Origin: Phocoena phocoena
Lineage: Eukaryota > Chordata > Mammalia > Artiodactyla > Phocoenidae
Assembly: GCF_963924675.1 (NCBI RefSeq)
Contig: NC_089230.1
Span: 70,423,223 to 70,487,222 of the forward strand
Direction: 5' to 3'
Length of the DNA: 64,000 nt
The translations under genes were made by a program, and so were the position numbers. Positions 23,904 to 35,900 of the stretch are shown here, in pieces (position 1 is the stretch's first letter; each line of letters opens with the position of its first letter). The notes beneath the pieces were generated by a model. The model was not told where the DNA came from and searched no databases. It worked only from the letters and a program-made list of their open reading frames with translations.

Positions 23904-26900
23904 GTGAGTCAGACCCTTCCCGCCTAACTTCTTCCTTAGACGTCCTCTCCCCGTCCCACGGGCCAGTACTGCCGCGGAGAACCTGAACTACTGCGAGTTG
24001 TGGGCGTGCGCGCGCGCGGTGTTCCTGTGCGCCCGGGGCAACTCAGCCATCAGAGCGCTAGCCTGGGTGTCAGGGCGCAAAGCTCGCGCTGCCCTGGACG
24101 CTCTCGCCGCGCAACTCGGGTCACCCTCCAGACAGTAAAATGCCACTTTCAGCCTGGTTTCTCAGGCTGCTGCTGCCACCACCGCCCACTCACGCCGCGC
24201 CCTCAGCAGCTGCAGTTTGCGGCGTTCGGCGGCGCAGATCTGTGCTTTCCGCATCTGCCTCCCTTGGGCTTCCAGCCCCTGGGTGCTCTTTTTTCTTTCC
24301 TAACTTTTAAAAGCATGGGAGTGGGGGGAGCGACGGCATACCCACACCCCCGAAACCGAAACGAATGCCTAAACGGTTTGGGCAAACCAGGAAGAGGGCG
24401 GCATATTTGCAAACGTGGTTTCCCGAGGGGTAGCTGAGCGGTTCCCTTGCCTTCCTCTCTTGATTCCCGCTGCCAAGGCCGACGGCGATCCTGGGCTTGT
24501 TTTTCGTGCTCTTCTCTTCCCGCTGCTGCTTTGCTAAGAAGCTCCGGGCGGCCGGGGAGTTTGGCGAGAGCGGTGTTTGAAGAGCTTTCTAGAGGATGCC
24601 TCCGGCCGGGCCCGAAGCAAGGCGCCTCGGACGCCTATTACGAAGGGAGGCCCAAGCGCTTGGGACCAGGAGCCGGGGCGCCAGGCGCTTTTGCTCCGTG
24701 CTGTCCATGGCGTGGGGTGTGTCGGGGCCTGCACTGCGGATCTGGACTCGGGAACCCATCTCAGTCTCCGTTGGGCATGCATCCCAGACTCCGGCTGCGG
24801 CACAAAACTTATTTTGGGGCCTTGACCGGGCGGAAGCAGGGAGGGTGGGGTGGACGCTGGCCGCACGCCTCTGCGGGACTTGAGACTTGGGGACCGAGAG
24901 GGCCCTACTTGAAAGTCGAGTGTCCGTCCCTTTGGCTGGCGGAGCGCGTATTTACCCACCCATGGGCCTGTTTGTTGTAAGGGCCGGATGGCAAGAAAGC
25001 TTCCCCTTTCCTCGCGGTCCTTTTCCTCTCCCCAGCCGCCCTCGGGGGTTCATCTCCCCACCAGGTTTCCCATTTCGAGCCCTCACCGGTTACCCCCTCT
25101 GCCCTTTGCTGCCCAGGCGGCTGTGAGGACGGCTTCCTGCAGGGCGCTTCCCCACTGGCATCCCCAGGAGACTCCCCGAAGGGGTCCCCGGTGCCCGCCC
25201 TGGCCCGGCCCGGGACCCCGCTGCCCTCGCCGCAGGCCCCGCGGGTGGATCTGCAGGGAGCTGAGCTCTGGAAGCGCTTTCACGAGATCGGCACGGAGAT
25301 GATCATCACCAAGGCCGGCAGGTAAAGGGCACGCTGGCGCGAACGGCCCCGGCTCTGGCCTCACCCCACCTCTTGGTGGGTTGGGAAGAAGGACCTGCCA
25401 GAGCGGTGGGGTCTCTCGTTAGCAGTTTCTGCAGACAAGGCCCCGGGTAGTGGTTCATTTTTGAGACTGGCTTTGCCTACCTAACCTGGAGTGCAGTCGG
25501 CCGGCGAGGGACACGGCCCGGCTGTCCTCTCGTTGGATGCTAAGGAGAAAATCGCTGTCGCCGCGGAGGCGGTAACGGTTACTGTTGATAATCCGCATGC
25601 AGGGTAGTTATAGATTCGTGATCATACTTCATATCTGTTCAGGCATTTATTTAGGCTTTAGTTATGTTTCTGAAATTAAGGAACAGATTATCCACCCCTC
25701 CCCCCGTTTTTAAAAAAACGCAGTTTATTCTTTAGCAAACTATCGTTTGCTTTTTTAGATTCGAAACTTCCAGTTGGATCTTTATCAAAAGATTTGCTGG
25801 CAGTATGAGAACGTGATGTGTTATGCTATTTTGATATTAGATTAGGATGAAAATTAGTGGAATCACCAGTAATACATGCTTATTCCCTGCAAAAACAATT
25901 GCCCCGATTTTTAAAAACCATCCTTTTTATAGATTCACAGTTACGTGATTACTTTTTTTTCTAAATGAAATCCAACAAATTAGCCTAAATTTGCTGAGGA
26001 ATACCAAAAAAATTTGTAAGTTATATTTATTTTTTTGAAAGTGTGAAATTTGCACATCCGTCAGTTAGTAAAATAAATTGATTTGTTGCACAAATCATGT
26101 TAATGTGAGGGAGGGACAGAAATATTTGCGTTTTAGAGTTTTCAGTTCATTTAGTGCAGTGAAATCGGTGAATACTATCTTCCTTAAAAGAAACTTTAAA
26201 AAGCACACACAACTCTTTCAGGGAGTACACATGGCAAAAACCTGGATAGCATAAAAGTATCCAAACTTATTAGAAATTACAAAAACATTTTATTGAATCC
26301 ATATGCTACCTTCTACATTTTCACAGAGCTTTTTATTAATGATCCAAATTCAGTCTTCAACAACACAAAGCAACAGTTGTCTTATAAAGGATGTAGTTAA
26401 AGACCTTTACTCTTTATCTTACAGGTGCACTGAAATAACACCAAAACAGCCAGCGTATTAAACTGTTCTCATGCCTAGTTAGGAATAATGGACTTTCTTT
26501 TCTCTGGAAGTGGTCTTTAATGGCTTTATTGTTATAGGAAACATTTCTGGTAAATAACAGTACTAAAATTTGTGTTATAGGGTTAAATTAGCAAAAATTA
26601 GATTAACCGGAAGGGTCCTAGACATAAATCATTAGATGAAAGTTGTTGGGTTTTTTTAAGAGAACTGCTTTATTTGTTTTTTTATATACAATAATTTGCT
26701 GCTGTATTCCTTGCTGCTGTGCCCTTTTTAAAAGATAGGTGCATTTATTTTAGCATCTCCTTTATATGCATCTCTGGGAAGCCAAGAGAAATGTGGATTT
26801 TCATTTATTTTAATTAGCACATTTTGAGTAAGTGTGGTTAAATAAGAAAGTATTTTCAGGGTATGGTGGGGGAAGGAATGATTTGGCAAATATACATTGT

Positions 26901-29900
26901 GTTTAGTTTCTGCTTTCAATAAAGAAGTTTTACTATACCTTTCAAATTTAGAGCAACTTTTGCACTTCACCTTTACCATGCTGCAGACAGGAAGTCCTGT
27001 CTCAATAAAGAACATATTGTTTGGTTATGGCATGGCACATTGGCTTCTTGTGCTTTTTTTTTTTATAACCCTTTTAAAATTTCACATTATAATATATTTT
27101 ATCACTTTTAGAAATTCAAAATTTCTATTTCTACCATTTGGAACACTTTATTATTTGTATTATTAAAGTTAATCTGCTTACCAAATTTTGTTTAAAAAAT
27201 AAAGTGCTTTCTGTACCATTATTTCTTCAGTGTACAATTTTTTTTTTTTCGCTTTTAGCTATACTGACATTTCAGTAAACATGGAATGCAAGTACAGGGA
27301 CAAATTACATTTAAATGATTCAGTTTTGATACATCCTGTGTTCAGATTCTTTGAATTACATTACCAAAGTGAATGTTATAAGTTTTTCCATGTGAAAAAT
27401 ACAGATTCGAGAGTTTTCTTTGCTTACTCATTCTTCAAGTGTAATCATAAACAAAAACAGAACCCAAACCAACTTTCCTCCCCTCCCTTATACATAGGCG
27501 CATGTTTCCAGCAATGAGAGTGAAGATATCAGGATTAGATCCTCACCAGCAATATTACATTGCCATGGATATTGTGCCAGTGGACAACAAAAGATACAGG
27601 TACAGTGATCAGATGGATACAGAGGATAAGAAAACGCTGGGATTTTACAGGATACGCCTATTTAATCTGTGCTGATTATGATATTTGTTTCCAGAAGCCT
27701 GTAGAATTATCAGATCCATAATCCAAACCCTGTCACTTCCAGTAGTCTAGATGGTGCCTTCTCTTACAATAAATGTGAAAAAAAAATTTTGTTTTGCTTT
27801 TAGTAGATACAGAAATGTCTTTAAGTGTTGAGGAATTTTAATAAGGGGTCAGTTTAGTGTTGCTAAACTAAATGTGACTTTAATGTTGATTCACATTTTG
27901 ATTAGGATTTTGAGACAAAATGTTGAGTCAAGTTTGTAGATATACATAACAGTTAACAAATTGTTTCATTTTCTTCGTGGTTTTTTGGACATTTAAATAA
28001 TTTCCCTTTCTTGTGTTACATTACAAAATCATAGGCTTCTTCACAGGCTTTTTTCCCTTTAATTTGAGAAAATTATTGAAGATATTTTACAATTTAGAAA
28101 AAAAATTCTCAATTCATTACTATATTAAGACATCTTTAAGCTGGCAATGAATTTGTTACCTTACTGTTGTTTTTTTGGCTGGTAGTTAACAGTAATTTTT
28201 TAAAAGTTTTGTAGTGTTTGGATTTTGAGAGAATATATTTATCTAGATATCAAGTAAAGTTGGAAAAGATACTTTCTTCAGTATCAAACCAACCTTTGCT
28301 TTCCCTTCTGCAAGTAAGCAAATCAACAGTCGTCAATGGCAATTCTTTTTATTTTACTGAGGAGCTGAACTGATTCACTTTGTTATAAAGCAGAAACTAA
28401 CACACCATTGTAAAGCAATTATACTCCAATAAAGATGTTTTAAAAAAAATGCTAACATTTAAAAAAGGAAATTCTGAGTGGAAAATCGGAAGATGCTGCT
28501 TTAAATTTCTTTGTTTCTGTCTTTTAAATAAACAGCTAGAGCATTTAGTAAGTTTTTAAATGAAATCAGATTTGGTTTTTATTACTCTTTAAAGTTGTAT
28601 CCCTTATTTTAATTAAATAATTCATTAGGGAGCTTTGCTAAAATTATCTACTACATGATAGAAGCTAGAAGGCATTGAAGTTTATTCTTTAAGTTTACTT
28701 GGTTTAAAATCCATATTCTAATTTGGGTTTTGCCCTTAGGAAGACAATGTAATTCTAATGAGCTTAGAAATTATTCCTTTTTCTTCTAAGTTTGTCTTCT
28801 ATTTCTTTCTCCAGATCTCTTCCATATATTTTGGATGGTTTATTTTACTTAACTGATCCTTATTATTCACACATAAAGCAAGAAAAATTTCAAGTATTAA
28901 GATGCCATATTATAAAAGATCAAATTATAAAACATAAATTTGCTTTCACTTATATTGCTTCTCAAGAAAAAAATTGTTTTTAGCATTTGTGTTGAGAATG
29001 TTTCACAAAGAATATGTAACATGTAGCATTTATTCTCTTAGTGGGTGTGGATTTTTGAACTATTCAATATGCATAATTTTTCAAGGTTTTGACAGAGCAT
29101 ATCACTCTATTTAGTTTGGCAATAGCTCTATATTCATTGTGCTGCTTTTCTTGCATTTCTAAGATTTGCATTTTATTTTCCAACTTTTTCAACAATGGTA
29201 GAAACAAATATTTTTGGTGTATTCTCTGCTATCAAAGAATGGTATTTAGTGAAATGAAAAGTGATTGTGATTTATTAGAATGTAAAATTAATATTCACAA
29301 AAGGCCATGCACTTAGGAGCTTATTTATTGAAATTGCACTATATCAATTAAGGGGAATTGTTTTTATTATTATTCTTTATTTTGTGATAATGTATTTTTT
29401 CCCAAGAAAAGGAGTTAAAGAATAGAAGGCATATTGAACTCAAAAGAGAATGAAATGTGTGACCATATTGAAATAGTGAGCCTCACCAGAGATATTATGA
29501 AACTGTTTCATACTATTTAAAAAAGAAATTTGCATATATACTGGTAGAATTCTCTGAGACTATTTGTAAATTGTTGCTTTAAATTGTATGCCATATTTTA
29601 AAACAAATGGAAGAAAAACATCGAAGTATATAATTTCATTTTCTACCCTTTTCTAAGTCAATCATCCATATACTAGTTTCTAGTTTTTGAATTAGTGTAT
29701 TTTAAATTAACATTAATAAATGATGGTCTGAATATAAGATTAAACATTATTGTCTTATATACTACTTGAAACATTGTTATTTAAATGATTATTTTTATAG
29801 AGTCAATATAGTTGACATACACAAATAGAATAAGATGTTTTGTCTCTTAGTTAGAAAGGTAATGTTAATTAGATATATCATAATTTTTAAAGTTTGATGT

Positions 29901-32900
29901 GTATTTTAATTAGTGGTATAAAAAATTTAAAGAATTTTCTTACAATAGTCAAAACAAAGAGAAATATAGGAGATAAAGGCCTATGTTTTATGATTTTACA
30001 AACTTAAAATTAAACAGAATATCCTCAGTTTATAGTGTAATAGAGTTAGAAAAAATAATTATAAATGATAATAGATAGAACTTTTTTCCCTATGAAAATA
30101 AATTTACTGAAAGTTCTGACAATTTCCCCTTGCCTTTCTACCATCTATCTCATCAGTTTGAACATAAGCGTAAAATGGGAAGTGATAAAGAAAGTGGGAC
30201 ACTTTAAGGTATAACTCTCAAGTATTTTTGAGATTTCGTTAAAGGGGAGATTGAGAACTTAGTTTCTTCATGTCAATTGAACATCCAGATGAAAAATGGA
30301 AAACATCAGAATACAGACAGAATGTCTAATGTGTTTAAGTGTGATTCATCCAAATTAAAACATTTGCATTTATGGTGGGAATAGTGTGCATATTTTTCAC
30401 TAAATCCTTAACATACCACTTTGAGTGGTCAGTAGGTTACCACTGCTTCAGAGAGTTTTTAAAAAGTGCTTGAATTCTTATTTTATATGCATTGAATGTA
30501 AAGAGCAAATCGTCAAATTTTAGACTTTTTAAAGGGTGCAGATTTTGTCTGAGTCTACTGAGTTGGAAATTCCAAGAAAGCAACAGTTCACAAACTGAGC
30601 CTTGTCATTGCCTTCTAGGTATGTTTACCACAGCTCTAAATGGATGGTGGCGGGCAACGCTGATTCCCCTGTGCCACCCCGGGTGTACATTCATCCAGAC
30701 TCGCCTGCCTCAGGGGAGACTTGGATGAGACAAGTGATCAGTTTCGACAAGCTGAAGCTCACCAACAACGAACTGGATGACCAAGGCCATGTAAGTACAT
30801 GGCCTCCCTAATTTGCCTCCATTGGATGGCGTGGGCTGTATCTGTACTGTTCCTGCCTGAAGGAAATGAACTTTTCTAAGATCATGAAATTCCTCTCCTG
30901 GTTGACTAGCCTGTGCACAGTCTGCGCAAAATCTAGGTTATAGTTGCATCAGAGATTATGCCTGTGGCCGGAGTATTCTATGAAGCATTTAATAGGGAAA
31001 ACTAGATATTGCATTTGTATTGGAATGAAAGAACCTCAGGCAGCCATTTTTAGCCAAAACATTTGTTTGAAATCCCGTGAGGTGCCAATTATTATACTCT
31101 GAATATGAATTCTTGGCACTTGGGTGAACAGTGATAATGATTTATTGTGTCCTGCCTGCATCCAGTTCTTTCTCCAGTGAAGCTCATGCTTCTCAATAAC
31201 AGCCCAGGCTTATGCTGTTTGCGTGTTCCACCTGCAAGCTCCCAATTGTTTTGTAGTGACATCTAAGTTGTCAAATACGTTGTAATAATTCCTTTTCGTC
31301 TTAAAACTGCTGAAAAATGATATATATGCTAAAGCCAGCCATTTCAATAATATAGTCATTTTTAACACCTTATTAATTTTTACACAGTATTGTTCCTAGG
31401 CAAGACTACCCTTATTATTTTAATAAATAAGTAACTCTGGATACATGCTGATTTCCACTCAATGCTAGCATTTCTATTAGGTTTCTGTTATTTGAGAGGG
31501 TTTTGACTGAAGCAGGATTGAAATGCCTTTTTAAGAGCATATATGGTATGTAAAAGGAATACCAACTAGTTCATTTCTCAAAGGGGTGACATGAAGACAG
31601 CATATTTATGGGCCAATCTTTTCAAACAAAAATGCAAACTGTCATAAGCTAGTAATACAGCGATGACAGGATATGATTTGTAAGTTGCTAGATAATATCT
31701 TAAGCAAATTGACCTTAATGAAGACATTCAAGTACAAATTTCATTGTGGTACAGATGCAGCATCTGGAGTTTTAAGACTCATCTCTCTCAAACTGCCAGT
31801 ACTTTTGTTTATTTGTTGCCTTTCATATTCTAAACCAGAATCAGAAAAGTAACAGTGTACAGTTTATTTCTGAATCCCACTTCATGCCCTGTACTTTAGT
31901 GCATTACTTTGCTTCTCTTCTTTTTTTTCTGTATATACATAGTCAGGTTGTAACAGTTATTTTTCATTTGATTTCAATGAAAGAACACTAGTTTCTTCTG
32001 TCTCATTGAGGGAGCCAACTGTGAAATTTTGCCGGTGCATCCACTGAGGAGTCTTTAATTTTTTTTACAGTAAAAATTTTAAAAATAAATGGCACTAAGT
32101 GTTACCTGTTTTCAACGCTTAAACATACCCTGCTTTTCTGAGTTCTATAGTTTGAGAATATATCTTTTAAAGAGATAGGTGGGTCTAAAAGCTATACACT
32201 GTCATATATAAGGAACAAACTGCTTTAAATAATTTAAATAAATATAGTCATTCTATAATTCAAATTCTTTCAGATCAAATTACTAGCTTTATATCTAATA
32301 TCTACAAAATTAGATATAGATCTAGTAATTTATCCATCTGATTTTAACTTCATAATTTCACTAGACTTTATTTAAAAGAGCATTCTCTAGAGAAACAGAA
32401 CCAACAGACTGTATAGATATAGTTATGGGTATATAGATAGATATAGATAGAAATAGAGATAGAGACAGGGGAGGGGTTTATTTTAGGGAACTGGCTCACA
32501 CAATTGTGGTGGCTGGCAGGTGTGAAATCTGCAGGATGGGTGGGCAGGCTGAAGGCCCAGGGAAGAGCTAATGTTGCAGCTTGAGCCTGGAGGCAGTTTG
32601 GAAGCAGAATCTCGTCTTCCTCAGGGGACCTCCACCTTTTTTCTCTTAAGTCTTTCAACTGATTGGGTATGGCCCACCCACATTATGGAGGGTATCTGCT
32701 TTACTCTACTGACTTAAATGTTAATCTCAACTGAAAAGTACCTTCACAACGACATCAAGACTGGTGTTTGGCCAAACATCTAGGTACCATGGTCTAGCCA
32801 AGTTGACACATAACGTTAATTATCACACAGCATTTGTTTTAAATACAAAAGAATAGATTGCAACTTGAGCCACAATTGTTTATACCTAAATAATTATAAC

Positions 32901-35900
32901 ATTTCACTCTTAAAAAAAATAAAAACATAGCAGAAAACAGACACAATCTATAGAAGTGTGTCATTTTCCAGTAAAATTCTTTTAAGGTTGTGACAGGATG
33001 TAATACTTTAAAAAAGGAAAGTAATTAGTGTGCGCAGGGAATAGGGAGAGAATAATATGTACCTGTGCATTTTGGAAGCGAGGAAATTGCTTTTGCAAAT
33101 AGTAAGAATGTACATATTGCTTGATACTAGAGGAGAAGGTAGGAGGGAAAATGCTCTTTTCTGTTCTTTATTTAAAAACAAAGTTTTGAAGACTTTGTAA
33201 AATGTAGTAAGTAAGAGATAAGAAGCCATAGTCTCTGCCTTCAGTGATCTTCTAGCCTAGATGGGGGGGGAGAGGACAGGCACACAGGTGATCGTCATGT
33301 CAGTGCACAGCAGTGCAGCTGCCATATTGTTCCAGCCAGGAGACATTGGGAAGGCTCTGTGAAGAAGGTGTCTGTTGTGTTTCTTTGCTCAGTTTGGTGA
33401 CCCTAAATAAGGTTAGATTAGAGATTAGGAAGTCATTTCTTATTCTATTGCTGATGTGATTCAGCGTCTGAGAAGACAGCAGTACCATTGTGATGGGACT
33501 AACTCAGCAGTCCCTTTCCTGATGCAGAGACCTCTCAGGGACTCTCACCTCTCTACCCTCATACAGTTGAGCCTCCCCACCCCCCAATTCTAAAGGAAGT
33601 GACACTAATCTCTAACCAATCAAGCTGTAGATTCAAATGCGAGGTAATTTTCTAATTTGCTTTCTAAATTAGTTTCCTACTTTTTGTCCTGTCAGTTCCC
33701 AGTTTTACTCTGCTAAAGGTGTACAAGTGTTCAACATGGTGACTTGAGAACTCCATGTAGACCTGGGACTTTTATTAAACACAGAGAGATTGGAGGAAAC
33801 AAATTGTCACGGGGCTGTGAGTGGACCTAGGGCTGCACAAAACATGAGATTATGTGCCATTGTGATTTTCCCCAAAGTGATTTTTCATCTTTCCAAACAC
33901 CAAGAATTGTTTAGAGAGGAATACTGGTGAGAATTTAGAGATGTAGAAACGTCCCACCAGTCCACAGCTAATCTGTTTTTTTTTTTTTTTCTGTTTAGCG
34001 TGTCAACTTTTTATTAAAGTTAAGAAAAATTAATCTTATAATTTTTAGGACTACACATGTATGTCTTATTTTTTAACATCTTTATTGGAGTATAATTGCT
34101 TTACAATGTGTTAGTTTCTGCTTTATGACAAAGTAAATCAGCTATTCATATACATATATCCCCATATCTCCTCCCTCTTGCGTCTCCCTCCTACCTCCCT
34201 ATCCCACCCCTCTAGGTGGTCACAAAGCACCGAGCTGATCTCCCTGTGCTATGTGGCTGCTTCCCACTAGTTATCTATTTTACGTTTGGTAGTGTATATA
34301 TGTCCATGCCACCCTCTCACTTCTTCCTAGCTTACCCTTCCCCTGCCCCGTGTCCTCAAGTCCATTCTCTAGTAGGTCTGCGTCTTTATTCCTGTCCTGC
34401 CCCTAGGTTCTTCAGACCTTTTTTTTTTTTTTAGATTCCATATATATGTGTTAACATATGGTATTTGTTTTTCTCTTTCTGACTTACTTCAATCTCCACA
34501 GCTAATCTTGAATGTTGTGAAGACTTTATAATCCCTACTTGCCCTTTGGGGAGACCGTAGTCAGCTTTGTCTTGGATTATATACAAACCAAGACTGGTCC
34601 TTGGATTACCTGGGAGCAGATGGTCAGCATGCTTGGGTGGGGTATTTCCTTCTCACCATGTGCATGTTTCACTTGGAATTTGCTGTCTGGAGGGAAACAT
34701 TCAGGTGAACATTTCCCTGCAGAATTAGATAATTCTATATCTAAGGTAATTCTATATCTAAGGTGATGGTGCACCTTTAACCAGGGCAGGACTTGTACCC
34801 ACAGTGCTGGTGTACTTTGGAAGGAAGCACAGTCAGGCATCTACAGCCAGGAAACTTGTCGGAGGGTCTGTTCTTCCAGCTGCTGTGGATTCACTGATAC
34901 AGTCACCCTAGCTCTGAGTTTGTCCTCACCCTCTTCCCATTTCTGCTCGAGAATCAGGTGGGGAAGCAAGAAGTCACAGGGGAGATTGCTAGATCTCCCT
35001 GATGGAAGGAACTTGCCATGGCTTAGAGGTCTAAGGTTCGTAAGCAAAAAACTTTGACTCTCTGGGCCTTGGTTCTCTCATGGGTTATATTGGAACCAGA
35101 GAATTTTGAGTGACTCAAATGAGCTGATGAATTTGAAAGTCCATATTTGTAAGGGGTGCTTCATACACAACGTCACACTTGAAACAAAACCCAGGCCACT
35201 TTGCTATGGAGCTTGCGACCCTGTGTAACTACCCTGATCCCTACCATTGAGAGCAAGTCTGCATCTGGTATCACCAAAAATGCAGGGAGCCAGGCTTTTG
35301 TTATCTGCTCCTTCTTGGTCCTTTGCTTGACTTGTTCCAACACTGGCATATAGGTCATGTAGAAAACTTCCAGAGTCAGCAGGTAGTGTTTCCCTATTGA
35401 GCTGTTTTGTAAGGGACAGGTGGTGTATCTGTCAAACTACAGGCACTTTACACCCATCAGATCAGAAATACGTAACATTGTGCTTCTTTTGTCTCAAACC
35501 TAGTACCTTTAATGTGGGAAAAAACTGTATTAACCTTCACATGGGAAAGCACCCCGTGTTTATGGACAGAGGTCCATGTGACTATCTATGCTACTAGGTA
35601 ATGCCCCAAAGAAAAAACATCCTCCATGTGAACAGAACAGAGAGCACGGAACATGCAGATCAGATATAATTATTTGAGTTTCAGAAATGGGCATTATCAT
35701 TGTGGTCTCCTTGTTTATAAGGCCAGTGGTTCTCCTTATTCTACTTGTTCTATTAAATAAGCAAAATATTCTTGATGAATGGATAAAGAAGATGTGGCAC
35801 ATATATACAATGGAATATTACTCAGCCATAAAAAGAAACAAAATTGAGTGATTTGTAGTGAGGTGGATGGACCTGGAGTCTGTCATACAGAGTGAAGTAA

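Larger units (their letters stand above)
22880..25600. promoter_or_regulatory. CpG island over TBX18 promoter, exons 1 and 2
   Basis: The stretch is GC-rich with dense CpG dinucleotides from just upstream of the promoter, through exon 1, the 1.2-kb intron 1 and exon 2. It drops sharply into AT-rich DNA soon after 25600. Such islands are usually unmethylated, and at developmental genes they are often Polycomb targets (established for this gene class, not shown here). Confidence 0.8.
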
